Origin: Porites lobata
Lineage: Eukaryota; Cnidaria; Anthozoa; Scleractinia; Poritidae
Assembly: GCA_942486035.1 (NCBI GenBank)
Contig: CALNXK010000176.1
Coordinates: 437,501-501,500 of the forward strand
Direction of reading: 5' to 3'
DNA length: 64,000 nucleotides
Part shown: piece after piece, positions 12,411-24,158 of the stretch
Layout of the letters: each line of letters starts with the position of its first letter
How positions within the stretch are numbered: position 1 is the stretch's first letter
Position numbers and translations under genes: made by a program
The notes under the pieces: generated by a model
Seen by the model: only the letters and a program-made list of their open reading frames with translations
Told to the model about the DNA's origin: nothing
Databases searched by the model: none

Positions 12411-12727
12411 CAAAAGACACCAAAATGTAAGCGTTTTTCCTGTGTTTGCTACAGTTCTAGGCACAATCCTGTCACGTGCCCTCTTAGACAGCCTCTTGTT
12501 ATACTTTTTATCAAGTCGCTTTTTGATTTTTCGTAGAGCTGTGCTCTCCCAAGGGAGCTTTTTGATCTTGTAACTGGTTAGGGTCTCCTTGCCATCTTCG
12601 TCAGCTTCATAACAGCTATCCTCGCTGCTCATTGTCTCCATCAGGAGGACCTCTGCTGCCCTTCCTTTCTGATGGTTGTCGGCCCATGTCACCATTTCTA
12701 GGGCAGCTGTCCTCCGTGTTAACTTCT
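12408..12727 (-). CDS. Gene A, late exon (module copy 2)
   Basis: Open from an acceptor (TTTAATTTAG at about 12,728) to a stop at 12,408. The peptide is basic and charged, with RRTAALEMVTWADN, MSSEDSCYEADEDG and SYKIKKLPWESTALRKIKKR. It resembles the C-terminal part of uncharacterised cnidarian charged proteins that I cannot name. Phase matches the exon at 14,671-14,757, which would be spliced directly upstream. The last residues run into the module end and may not be native. Confidence 0.5.
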
Positions 12728-14030
12728 AAATTAAAGAAACAGAATAAGAGTAGGTGGTGCGCCAGAACTCATTACAATACAATCCAACTGATTCCACCAT
12801 TGGATACTTAACAAAAGAGGATAATTAGATGAGACTTAAACAATATCCACAGTAATCTCTCTTATTATTCTGTACATCACAAAAATTAAATCTTATAATA
12901 AATTTTTGTTTTTGAATGAAAAGATATGGTCTGTAGATATGTTATTTACTACCTTTTCACAGATAACAAGCCACTTAAACCAACTAAGCATGCAAGGTTT
13001 ACATCACGTTACTCTAAGAAATCATGCAACGTGGACAAGTGGTTGACATGATTAGTTGAGACCTTGACATGATTATTGCATAATCTGATTCCGAAAATTG
13101 ACTGTATGCTTTTGGCCGATCAGAAAAGAGATAGTGAGTTCACTGTAACATAGCCTATGTAAACAGACACCTGTTCCTGCAAGTGCAGCACTGAATTGCA
13201 GTTTTATAACTGCACTTCACTTCACTTCTTACATGTATGCCTTATGTGAGGCACAGACACCTTAATCTGTTTTAAGCTAATGGGAACTACTTCATTACTA
13301 TACATTGTACTCACTATTCTTCTCATTGGCTAAGAGCCTATATTTAATTCTGAAAATGAGCGCAACCTACGGGAATAAACCAGTAGGATGCACATGCAAT
13401 GTATAATTTCCAAGAACAATGTTAAGTTTGTGTTCAGGCGAGTGGAATGGTTTCACACAGCCAAAAACATGGCTTGTCAGTTAAAACAATGCTTTAAACA
13501 ATTTATATGTATAATAATTAAAAACAATATTTAAGATTCAGGTTCTGTGACATCCAGAGTTATTATTAACAAGATCTCAGCAAGTCAGTTACAGTATCAG
13601 CTTTGGCCTTGGCTAATTAAATAGAGTTAAGTGGGGGGAATTGTTTTACCTAGTTAGATACTAATCAATAAAATAGTGACGTTTGGAATGTGACATGTAA
13701 AAAACTACAGTGTAGATCTCCTTGTTTTGGGGCCATTTTAGTTTATAGCTTTATGATGATAAGTTTGGTGACACTGTAACAACTTGGCAAAGTTTGCAAG
13801 AACAACAACAACAACAACATTTATTATATAAGTCTAAATTTACACAAATGAATTAGTTACCAGCAAGAAGCACAGCTAGTAGAGGTGGTGGGCAAAAAGT
13901 AAAACTACAACAATAACGAAGAAGCAGATAATAAACTAAGCAAAGCATAACTAATGAATAAAATACTGAGAGTTCAGTTAATCTGACACCTGCATTGCTT
14001 GCATGAATGACAATTGCAGGATACCATCTC
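12728..14030. other. Noncoding (gene A intron) with AAC microsatellite
   Basis: No gene seen. A short (AAC)n tract lies at about 13,801-13,820. It is probably intron of gene A copy 2. Confidence 0.4.
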
Positions 14031-14643
14031 TTAACCTATTCGCCCATAACCGCCCGTGCGGATCCAGGTCCTTTCTACCCTTTGTGACGTCATCAGTTTT
14101 AACGGTCAAGGACAACTTTCTTCGCACACGTGTGCAGAGTGAAGAGATCTTTCAAACCATACCAGAATGAGCACAATTCAGTCAAGGACACCAGAGAAAG
14201 AAGCAAAAAACCACGTGACAAGGACCTGAAAATCTCCATGAAAATCTTGTTCCATTACCCACCTACCTTTCCTTTCACCTAATCCTAAGATCCTAAAAGC
14301 TTTCCTAAAAACTCTTCCCACCAAAATGAAGCCTACTAAATGCCCAGCAACAGAAAAAAAAAATTAAGTAAGAAAAGCGAAAAAAGGAGGAGAGAAAGCG
14401 AAAAGTAAAAGTCAAGACTGCTGTGTCACTTTTAAACCCAAAATGTCGAAATTTTGCTTTCTGCGCATGCCCGAACTTCGCAAGCTGATATTTTGCATCT
14501 GGATCAGAAGGTCGCCAAGTGTACGACCTGTAAACCGGTTTGTGGTAAGTTTTAGCTCTTTATAGCACGACAGTGACCAGAAAACCACTCGACTACCTTC
14601 AAAACGCGTTTTTCGGCAAAATCTCCAGGAGCGAATGGGTTAA
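14031..14643. mobile_element. Non-autonomous element with TTAA ends
   Basis: Starts TTAACCTATTCGCCC and ends GCGAATGGGTTAA; these are imperfect inverted repeats bounded by TTAA. 613 bp, GC-richer than its surroundings, no coding capacity. TTAA target use is typical of piggyBac and Kolobok; which one cannot be told. It lies in an intron of gene A copy 2. Confidence 0.65.
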
Positions 14644-14670
14644 ATGAATTAATGCTATAGTCATAATTAC

Positions 14671-14757
14671 CTCTCTTTGTCGGCCACTCTTGCGTGTCCT
14701 CCTTTTATGATCTCCATATTTTTCAGAATTTTTCAGTCTTCTAGTCTCATTTAATGA
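14671..14757 (-). CDS. Gene A, internal exon (module copy 2)
   Basis: An 87-bp exon, 29 codons, with acceptor ATATTTTCAG and donor GTAATT on the minus strand. The peptide is basic (SLNETRRLKNSEKYGD, then HKRRTRKSGRQRE) and joins in phase to the exon ending at 12,727, giving RQRE-KLTRR. Unrecognised family. The exon assignment rests on splice signals, phase and composition. Confidence 0.45.
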
Positions 14758-15497
14758 CTGAAAATATCTTTGTAGAGCAGCTGTTGTAATGGTAAAGTAA
14801 GGTGACTAGCATTAGCACAGGCTTACATGTCAGTACAGGGGACTGTATTCTAGGAAATAATGTATTATAGGGGAACCAATTACTCTAACTTATAAAATTC
14901 AGAGTGCCCATGAGCAAATAAAACAATTACGATTTTCTTGCTTGCTTAAGGACAAAGGTAATTCATCACTTATAAACACTGCAGCCAACCTGTCAATGTG
15001 TTACAAATGATATAAAGCTACCATTGGATGGTTAAAATCTTAGTTAATGTTATTATTCATTCAAAATATTTTCCTGATTCTGATGGGCTAAAAGCACCCG
15101 TTTAATTCACCATAACCAGTTACTGATGACTAAATTTGGAAGAATTTTGAGTTTAACGAGGAAATGACATCAAAAATGCAGCGTTTTTGCAGGTTAAGGC
15201 ACCATTAACCGAGAAGACCTGGGGACGAGGTTGGGTTGTTTTGCTCGTGAACTTGAAAAATGGCTGACATTTTACTCGTTTCCAGAGTAAGAACTAGGCG
15301 AAAAAATAGCTAAAAACATGGCAAGAACAGCAAGTACACAACTCGAAGGGCGACATCTGTTTTTTGGAGAATATTTGCGGAGCTACACAAACCTAAACGT
15401 GCACTATCGAAGATGAACTTTACATCGATGGATCGATGGAGGTAAGCATGTTTTAGCCATGTTTTTAAACTAGGAATTATTTTGAATGAATAATAAA
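14758..15497. other. Noncoding (gene A intron)
   Basis: No gene supported. The 63-codon minus-strand frame at 15,310-15,501 has no recognisable similarity or splice context. Confidence 0.4.
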
Positions 15498-15646
15498 ACA
15501 ATTATTGAATTCGGCTTTCCTATCATATGAAGAATTATGAAGATCTCGGAGGGTGTTATCCGTCTTGGCCTACGGCCTTGATGGATAACACCCTCCTCGA
15601 TCTCCACAATTCTTCATAAGATACTCAGCCTCATTCATTAATTGTT
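15498..15646. mobile_element. Foldback element 4
   Basis: Outer complementary ACAATTATTGAAT/ATTCATTAATTGT and inner arms ATGAAGAATTATGAAGATC and GGAGGGTGTTATCC with their complements around a GGCCTACGGCC loop. The core palindrome is about 15,526-15,618. Confidence 0.65.
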
Positions 15647-15969
15647 AATTATATTTCTATCATATCACGTGATCTGTTCCCAAATTAAAATAAACAGGAG
15701 CTGGCCTAAATTCGTCCGACTTTAATGATGTGCGACTATTATACATATGAATACAGGTAAATTCACATTAAGCAGTCCCACTTTCAGGCGGTTTAAATGG
15801 TCACGTCTTAAAACAATTAGCATACTGCTGCACTAAATGAAATTGTGCATTCCTTGTAATGAACTGTTTTGTTGTTGTCTTTTTTTCTCTTCACACTTGA
15901 AGGAATGGAAAACTCCTTGAGGTAGTTAAGGATTAATCCCTCACTACTCTCACTCACTACTGTATCTTT

Positions 15970-16027
15970 CGGTGTATGACATTTGCAGACTGCAGACTGC
16001 AGACCGCAGACCGCAGACCGCAGACTG
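15970..16027. repeat. MULE left terminal inverted repeat with 7-bp tandem units
   Basis: After CGGTGTATGACATTT the repeat holds about six 7-bp units GCAGACT or GCAGACC. The right end has about five. Confidence 0.85.
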
Positions 16028-16228
16028 TTATTTGCGTGACACTAATTGTAAAATAATACACATTGAAAACATAAGAATAAAGGTGACGTCATCATCAATA
16101 AAGCAACGTCAAAAAAAAATTGGAAATCAGCCTTGGCCTGGGGCGCTGGGTACGAGGTTGATTTTTCCCGCGTAAAGTTACGACAGCCTCGTTGCCAAGT
16201 TGTCTTTGGCTGCAAAGTTTCGGAAGAA

Positions 16229-19200
16229 ATGGCTTCGACCGATTCAAGGTACGATTCTTTCTTTTTCTTCTTAATAGGTTATCGTTGTATGATAATAACA
16301 AGTAGCCGAGTAATACTTGTCTATTAAGTAATTCTTCAGCAAAGAAAGTTCGGAATGCGGTGGGATATTGCAGAAGAACATTGTCTAACCCGTTGTTTGT
16401 ACGGCGCGCGGGAAGCGAATGTTGAAACATAAACATGCGATTTGTTTGAGCAATTTGTCTGTGGAATGTTAGAATATACCAGAAATGAACTAAACCCTGG
16501 AATACCGGAAATAAGTCGTCGGCTGTATTTGTGATGTGGAAGGAATCTAAATACTGTGAATGAGAAACCATGTGTAATAGACGCTATCCGGTCGATGCGC
16601 AATTAATAATATGAACACCGCTCGCAGAACCATTTCGTGTTAACACGAACCGAACCAATGTCGTGAAGGAAATAACATCATGTAAAGGCTCTAGTGGGTA
16701 GTTTTAGTATAATAGTATAAAAAGTAATGCGCGTATTCAGTGTGAGAACCACAATCTTAGAGATTTATTAAGCTTATAATATCTCGCCCCTAAATAAATT
16801 ATTGCGGTGGTCTGAGAATTTTCGAAAGTATACAGTGTTATGTATACACTTACCACTGAGAAATCTGGTATATTGAGATATGGTAGGATGGAAAATGTTT
16901 CATTTTCCCTCCCTTTTCAGGGGAATTTTGGCCAATTTTGTAGTCTGGGAATGCGGCCAATTTGTCACGACATCCCAAATTCTCTCAACATGTTTCTAAA
17001 TATAGTGTCATGTTCGCTCCTGATAAACTCCTGTTTACTTTACAAATATAGTTCATACTTTTTGTTCCTATTGTAACCAAAAAGCTAAGAATGTTTAGAA
17101 TGTTTAACAGGTAACAAGTAAGTTTGTTACCTGAAAGAGCACTTATCTATTTTAAATGGCCTGTGAACAGGCTTTCTGTGTGGGCGCAGAATGCAGAAAT
17201 TTGAACTACACCAGACGCAACCAGAATTGATGTGTTGCAAATCAAGCCGGCGCAAATATCATTCACCTTGTTCACAAATAACTGGAATATCATGGAGAGC
17301 ATGTTACTGATCAGCGACAAAAAATTACAGGAAGAAAATACTTTTGTGCTTGTTCGGTAAATCAAACGGGTAAATCAAATCTTTGCAACTGCGTGAGCGA
17401 TTGACCAGTTCTCGACTCGAATTTCTTGTTAACTGGAGGCTTTACGTCGTAACAAGTTAAGGATTTCCGGGGGGAGGGGGTAATCAGTGTAAGGGCCCCA
17501 CCCAAAATTTTTCAGTCTTTATGTATATGAAAGAGTGGGAGTGTGGGTGTGGGTCCTGAATTGTTAGAGAGTGATGTTCACTCGAAATATGAACCTGTCA
17601 TTGAGAATATGTGTCAGGCAGGCTTCAAATCTAGTTGACACGGGCAGGTACCTTGTACCTTTATGATTTAAGGGTATAAATGGGGGCAGGTATTTGTGTG
17701 CATATCTGTGTGATAACCTGGGAATTTATTCACGTTATACTGAATTGGGTCGCATTATATCCAGAAGGAATGGGGAGAGGGGAAGCCTATTTGGGAAAGA
17801 TCAAAGTTAAAGACAGTGCCAATGTTTTGTTCCAAAACGATGGCTTGCTTATTTGTAGACCTTAATGGTGAACCCTAGTATTAGAATCACGGGTGTGGTT
17901 AAGTCATCTGTCTGAGCTCTGTATTTTGCTCTTTTTCGTTAGTGATTCAGATTGTAAAATTACAAGTTACAAGGATGAGAGCTCCCAGGAAAGGTAAGAG
18001 ATCATCTGTCTCTCATAATTATCAGCTTTCTGAAGGTTTAATGCTGTTTTCTTAACACTGCGGTGACAGTAAGTCTGTCCTTTACCTCAACCAAAGTAAA
18101 TTCATTTAAGTATCAAGTCCTAGCTCCAGTGAAGACGGGTGCGTGTCATCTTATGTTTTTTGCTTTAATATTTTAGATGTTTGTGTGTGTGTGTCTGTCT
18201 CTGGGGGGGGGCGGTTATAGGTGCCTTATTTAGGACATCAGCATCGGCCCAGTTGTGTTGGTTTTTTTTACTGAGAACTCACTCGATGCCAGACACCCTC
18301 CGGACAAGCTGTATCTGTATCCCTTATAGAGAACTTCACTGCCGGCAGTCAGTCGAAATCTGACAAGAAATAGTCATCCCTGATGTCCTCTTTAAGAGGT
18401 CTCAGTCTTACAGTGCCGCTTTAAGAAGGTTGGCTGTAATACACCTTACTGCATTAATGTTGAAATAGGAAAATGGAAAAGAAAAAAGGGAAAAAAGTAA
18501 TCAATAAATACATCTCAGCCATTGTCACGGCACATTCATGTGATAAATATGTTCATGCCTCCTAAATTTCTTCTGTTGAAAACTTACAGTGATGATATTG
18601 CGTAGAACGTTCCCAAAATCTAATGATTCTTTTAAGTCCATAACTTCTTTGCGATCTACATATCAATGTAAATTACGTGCTTAATTACAATTTTATTGAG
18701 TCCTTCCTTTTTTCCATTTTTTGATTACAACATTACTGAAGTGCTGCTAGGTATAGGAATTCATATAGGAAGATAGAACGAGAGTCAAAGCAATTTTTAC
18801 AGATCAAATTGTTTTACTGTTTCATAGTTATGAATGTACAGGCTATTGAAGATGCCTATTTTCATTCCTAAAGCTCTTCCGAGTCAGACGGGATGTCATT
18901 CTCATTGCAAGATGTCAAGAGAGAGGACGTCAATTATTTTAGAGGGCAAACAAGCTTACCGTATCTTGCAATTCAAGACAACTTTACCTCTGAGGAGCTT
19001 GCGCGGTAGCTGTTAAATCCTCCCAGTTTTGCAATTTGTAAAGACAGACCAGCAGTTTGCCAAAAGAACGCTATGTTTCTTATTGATCGAGAAATACCTG
19101 CAAGTGAAGACCTCAAGTCTGACGACTTCTCTTGGAGAAATAATGGCACGAAAATGTCAAACATCACCTTGAGGAATAAAAGATATGTTCTTCAACGTAC

Positions 19201-21544
19201 CTACTTTGTGCATGCTAAGTATAAAGACTTTAAGCGTAGGATCTACAGTCTTTGTAAATCAGATGGTACCCCATACCAGTACATCCTCTTGTGTTATCGA
19301 TTTGAAGAATCAGAGCACGCAGTGTCCCCATGCAAGAAAGCCCGCATGCAGCCATCTACACTGAAAGCGATCAAGAAGAAGTTGAAGTCAGGTAAAAGCT
19401 CACGAGATGTCTACGTGGAAACTCGACAGGAGGCTGGTGGCCTTTCAGCTTGTAAAGTTTCTGCTAGACCGTGTTCGGTCAGTCAGGTTCAAAAAATTAA
19501 GGAACGGTCCATTCACCACCAAAGCAGTACCTACACTGCAAGACCCGGTCAAAAAGACGAACTTTATTCCGTGATTCTGAAATGCATCGACGACAGCACA
19601 CATCCAAATAGATTTCTCCGATTTGTCCAAGGAGCGCCTCAGCCACTTGCGTTTCTTTCCGATGACCGTCAGCTACTAGACTTGGAACGATTTTGTACGA
19701 ATCCATGCAAGCCCGGAATATTGAGCGTCGACACTACTTACAACTGTGGGGAGTTCTACGTAACACCAACCACATACCGGCATCAGCTGCTCTTGTCGAA
19801 GAGAACAGGCAAGCACCCAGTGTTACTTGGGCCTACACTTATTCACAAGCATCGAGATCAGGAAGCCTTCAGTTATCTCGCAAGCTCCATGACAAGACTT
19901 AAGCCATCACTAGCGCGAATTTTAGGTGTCGGTTGTGACAGAGACAAAGCGATTAAGAACGGACTGACGCCCCATTTTCCTTGTGCCGTTTTCCTGGCTT
20001 GTAAAAAGCACTTTGAGGATGATATTCAGCGGAAGCTTACAGATCTTGGTGTGAATGGTAATGAGAGGAAGGAAATTGTTGCTGATATCTTTGGCTCCGG
20101 TGACGCGAGAGGGGGTTTGATTGACCGAGCCACCGAGGCTGACTTTGAAAAAGACCTGGCAGAATTGGAGCAAGTATGGAACGAGCGTGAAAAGGCCGCC
20201 AGACAAACCAGTAGACCAGAATTCCATTCATGGTTTGTGCGTTACCAAGCCAAAGACATGAAAGAGATGCTTCTCTATCCAGTTAGGCGAGATATGGGTT
20301 TAGGATACGATTTCTACTACAGTAATGACCCCGAATCAGTGCATCGCAATATTAAGGCAAGGCAAAACTACAAGGCCACGGAAATGCCAACAGTTGTTGA
20401 AAACATTCGAAAGGAAAAGAACGCCAATCTCTGTTATGTGGAAGATGCCATAATTGGTAACGGACCCTTTGAAATAGCTCCAGGGTTCGAACATTTTAAG
20501 GTTGATGAACACTCTTGGACATATGATTGGTCGGAAGAGAAAAGGCAAAAGCATTTAAGGGAGTTCCATGAAGCCCTTCCAGTCGTAACCACGGTGCCAA
20601 GAGGAGGCATTTACAGCCAGCAAAATGAACTGGGACTTGAAGAAAGTGGGGAAGGACGTCAACAAGACCCTGAAGGTGGGGAAACTCCCCTTCAAGAAAC
20701 GAGGGAAGTGCGTGAGGAGACTTCAACAGCACATTCACTCTCCATTCCTTTTTGTGAAACTGGCTTATCTTCAGTTTTCTTACCATCATACAACAAAGCT
20801 GCTTGCTTGCTTCTTAGCAGCACTAACATCATGGAAGCTCCGGGAGATCATAAAGGTTTTCTTGTTGCAAGTGATACGGGGGCAACTCCTTATTTTGTAG
20901 CGGTAAAGAAAAACGGAGTCTGCATTTGTCAGTGTAAAGGTTTTAAAACTGCCTCTCTTTGTTCTCATTCACTTGCTGTTGCGGATCACGTTGCCAAACT
21001 GCACGAGTACCTTTCCTGGTGTCATTCTCGCGGTGGTCCAAACATCACTGCAGCAGCGTCTACGTCCGCACCCAAGAATGGGGGGAAAAAGCCTGGCCAA
21101 AAGTCTCGCATTCGTCGAACCGGGGCCATCGCATCATCAAGAAATGATGACAGCTACGCAGATAGGCGTCCGTACGTGGAGACTGCAAGTGTCGAAAATG
21201 AGCAGCAATACCACCTTAAATGGCTAGACAAGATGACGGCTAGAGTATGCTATGGTTGCGGAGGAAAACTTCGACCTTCTGATTCTAGTGTGCCCCCTCC
21301 TCCATTTGACGTGGTAGTGTCAACTAAAGAGTATCGTTCTTGGTATGACAAGTCAACAGGAACAACAAAAATTACGAAGAAACCGGAGGCCACCCACTAC
21401 CACCTAAATCCAGTTTGTCTCCGGGCAAAAAATGTCCACTTCCAAGCATCGCTTCATGTAAGCATCAATTCCGAAGATCGCCAAAGGATGCTTGATGTCC
21501 ACAAGAATTTTTTAAAGCAGTCTTTGAACATCACCATTATCTAA
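16229..21544 (+). pseudogene. MULE transposase with SWIM finger; one amber codon
   Basis: Inferred exons are 16,229-16,248 (ATGGCTTCGACC, donor GTACGA), 17,943-17,993 (donor GTAAGA) and 18,874-21,544. They join in one frame and give an Asp/Ser-rich N-terminus. The only visible lesion is TAG at 19,007-19,009. Downstream a Met at 19,073 opens 823 residues. Counting from that Met: SVDTTYN (about 220, first Asp), GVGCDRDKAI (about 285, second acidic motif), SNDPESVHRNIK (about 420, likely catalytic Glu), SWIM finger CICQCKGFKTASLCSH (about 617), and a Cys pair CYGCGG (about 725). The product would cut and rejoin element ends in the nucleus. A downstream-start protein would keep the whole DDE core. 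Exon 1-2 assignment is inference. Confidence 0.75.
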
Positions 21545-21739
21545 GACCGAAAGGACATTAACGTTTTGTTACCACTTAACAAACATATTTCATGACAATG
21601 ATATGTGCAGTTTTAATGTTCTAAACACAAGGAGAGAGGACGATGGATTTACCTTTATGAGCTTTTCCCCCCTCTGGACAAAGTGAATGTAAACAAACAA
21701 TTTGTGTTCAAAGGATTCCAATAAGCTTGCACCTAGTCT
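21545..21739. other. MULE 3' untranslated/noncoding
   Basis: Noncoding sequence after the transposase stop codon. Nothing else recognised. Confidence 0.4.
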
Positions 21740-21985
21740 GGGAGGTACTCCCATACATAGGCTGTGTGCCGCCTGGTAGGGAATGGTTTATGCTCAAATC
21801 GGGTTACATTTTTACCCATTGTTACTATTTAGTTTTTAATTTTCCCCTTGACAAGGGTGTCATTTTCGGAATTGAGCCTTAAATAGGTTATCAATCTATG
21901 TTCGTCTCATATTTAATAGTGTCAGGGTTAAGACCCTGGGCGGCACACACCTATTCGAAATTTATGAGATTATCCCCCCCCCCTC
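21740..21985. mobile_element. Probable MITE nested in the MULE
   Basis: Inverted similarity between ATAGGCTGTGTGCCGCC on the left and GGCGGCACACACCTAT on the right, about 200 bp apart, with no coding between them. Boundaries are approximate. Confidence 0.45.
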
Positions 21986-22867
21986 TCCCCAGCATGTCAA
22001 AGTTTGGAATAATATATAATGGTTACGTTCCTGTTATTGAAGTTCTAACCTTTCAATTCCTTGTCATTTCATGAATAAAAAGTTTATGTTAACTGATACA
22101 TTTCAAGTTTACATTCCTTGGAACATCAGATCAGCTTAACATTCCTGTGACTTGGATACGCCGATGTATCTCGACACAATTCAGGACAATTTGACCTGTA
22201 CAGCTAAAGAAAAGTGCTAGCAGCAGCTCGCCAAGACATGACGTTAAGTAATCTACACCTGTCTTACCAGTCCGTAAACAACCCCATTACCCCTTCATGT
22301 TGCAAAACATTAAGATAAAACGTCCTAACAATAGGCTTGAAATCGTTCAATTGAGCTGCTTTCTACAGCCCAAAATGTACCAGGCGCTCTTACCGATCGA
22401 TAAGTCGATGTGAAGATTTTTACTCATTTCCTGCAGTACTGCTTCTTCTTCTTTTTTTCTCAAAACTAGGAATGTCTTTTCCTTACTTAGTATGCTTTCT
22501 TCAGGAAACAATAGCTCGGGTTCCCGATGAGAAAAAGAGAAACGAGCCATACCATCGCCATGTTTTCTTTTACTTTCTTAGAAGCCTGGGGACAAGGTGT
22601 TTCGGTGTCAGTCATATCACAGGGTACCCACAGCCACAAAAGCCTCCTCGAAATAAGGATTTCTATGGGAATTAATCGTAATATTCATAAAAAGTTGAAA
22701 ATTCACGTAAACTGCCATTTAAGATACATACCTCAGAAAGACATGTAAAAAAACGTCATTTTTAGCAAGTTTTGATGTTTTATCGATAAACTCCGGCCCT
22801 CATACTAATCATATACGTAATTTAGCTTAGGAGGCTGTTGTGAGTCTAGGTGCTGACAATTTATAGT
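21986..22867. other. Noncoding interior of the MULE
   Basis: No gene recognised. The short frames on both strands near 22,350-22,750 lack protein-like features. Confidence 0.4.
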
Positions 22868-22914
22868 CTGCAGTCTGCGGTCCGCAGTCTGCAGTCTGCA
22901 AATGTCATACACCG
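22868..22914. repeat. MULE right terminal inverted repeat
   Basis: Complement of the left end, ending AAATGTCATACACCG, with about five 7-bp GCAGACT-type units. Confidence 0.85.
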
Positions 22915-23069
22915 TGTATCTTTCCAGTGTTTTTGTTAATGTTCCTTAAAGCTTCTTGAACCTGTATTAAATAGGTCAAACTAAGCCGTCATTTTGCCCC
23001 TTCCCAAAGGGTGACCACAGCAATTATAAAGGTTGGATTGGCATTTTGAACTTCTGAAGGAAATTCTCT

Positions 23070-23162
23070 TTAACCCTTTTACCCCTAGCACAGGGCTCAA
23101 AGTTTAAATTTGAGTTTGGGAGCAGTTGTGCTACCAGATATAACTCTGGGGTTAAGGGGTTA
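23070..23162. mobile_element. Small TTAA-bounded MITE
   Basis: Begins near TTTAACCCTTTTACCCC and ends GGGGTTAAGGGGTTAA; inverted ends around about 60 bp. Noncoding. Confidence 0.5.
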
Positions 23163-23918
23163 ATCTACAAATTTAGGCAGGTGAAAAACTAGAGCTAAAT
23201 TGGGTTGGAAGGCACAATACAATGGGTACTATTGTCATTCATGAGGTGGAGGTGTTCACTGTTGACCCTTCCAAGTTCTGTAGTGGCTTCCAAACAACAT
23301 CCCGAGGTACTAATAAATCCTCCTGTCATTACCATTTCAGTTGGTTTTTATTTTATACTACATCAAGAGAGAATGAGGTACCTCATTAAAAATTCACGTG
23401 TGCTTTGGTTTCGTTTTGATGTCATTTATGTCTCACTCAAAAAAAAAAAGGTGGCTTGAAAAATTAACTCCTGCAATGCAAAAAAAAAAAATGACGTTCC
23501 ACGCTTATTGTCAGTTATTGTCACCACCTCATATGCCCATGAGATGGTACAGTAATTTATTACATGCATACATTTTTTTGTGGTGGCTGAGGTAGCAAAT
23601 ACAAATAAAATCTTCCTTATGTTGTTACATAAATTTCTTCCTTGACCGTGCACGTTTTTTTTCTCAAACAAAGAAATAAGTAAAATGAAATAAAAGTTAA
23701 CTATTGAACCTAAAGTGTCACGAGTGTCGTGTATCTGACCGATCAATAGTAATTTATGCAGGATTTGCACACCAAAACCATTCAAACCAATTTTACGCCT
23801 AATTCTGCATGTCCACCTACTTCAGTCATTTCAGTTTTGTAATGTATAATTTTAATGTAATTTTTTTAATAGCAAATCGTCGTTGCATCATTCAAATGCA
23901 CGTTTCTTTGATAATTAC
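23163..23918. other. Noncoding (gene A intron, copy 2)
   Basis: No gene seen. Two A-rich runs near 23,440 and 23,480. From about 23,740 the sequence matches copy 1 from about 3,010. Confidence 0.4.
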
Positions 23919-24158
23919 CCTGCATGCTGCAGGAACGGCAATTGTATTAGCGGCAGCCCTGTGTCTGGAGCGATGTCTTTGGCCAGGAGCTTCTCGCTCA
24001 TTTAACCTTTGCTCAATCCTTTGCAGGACTTGCGCTTGATTTCTTCTAGCTGCCTCGTGTTCCCGCCGCAGCTTCTCATTTTCTGCGGCGAGTTTTCGGT
24101 TACTTTGGATTAGTTCTTCTAGTAGCACAACACAATCTTCAGCTGATCGACCTTCCAT
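23919..24158 (-). CDS. Gene A, first exon: coiled-coil protein (module copy 2)
   Basis: An 80-codon frame from 24,158 to a donor GTAATT, directly comparable with 3204-3485. It begins MEGRSAEDCVVLLEELIQSN and continues as an alternating charged/Leu coiled coil to about residue 55, then an Arg/His-rich tail ending VPAACR. The downstream exons at 14,671-14,757 and 12,408-12,727 lie far away because the MULE was inserted between them. An exon equivalent to 321-425 is missing here, so the gene is probably non-functional even though this exon is open. Function unknown. Confidence 0.6.

Larger units (their letters stand above)
15970..22914 (+). mobile_element. MULE-like transposon, 6.9 kb, with 9-bp target duplication
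   Basis: Terminal inverted repeats start CGGTGTATGACATTTGCAGA and continue as short tandem GCAGACY units. The 9-bp direct repeat TGTATCTTT is present at 15,961-15,969 and 22,915-22,923, immediately outside both ends. A 9-bp duplication and a SWIM-bearing DDE transposase fit the Mutator-like superfamily. The element contains one plus-strand transposase gene and a nested MITE, and it sits within gene A of module copy 2. Identical flanking duplications suggest a fairly recent insertion. Confidence 0.9.

Noticed and set aside
15990..16571. Minus-strand open frames near the MULE left end as a gene
   Set aside because: No domain, no splice support; they overlap the transposase leader on the other strand.
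18834..19016. Separate 60-codon plus-strand gene before the MULE transposase
   Set aside because: It is another frame over the inferred third exon and ends at no functional signal.
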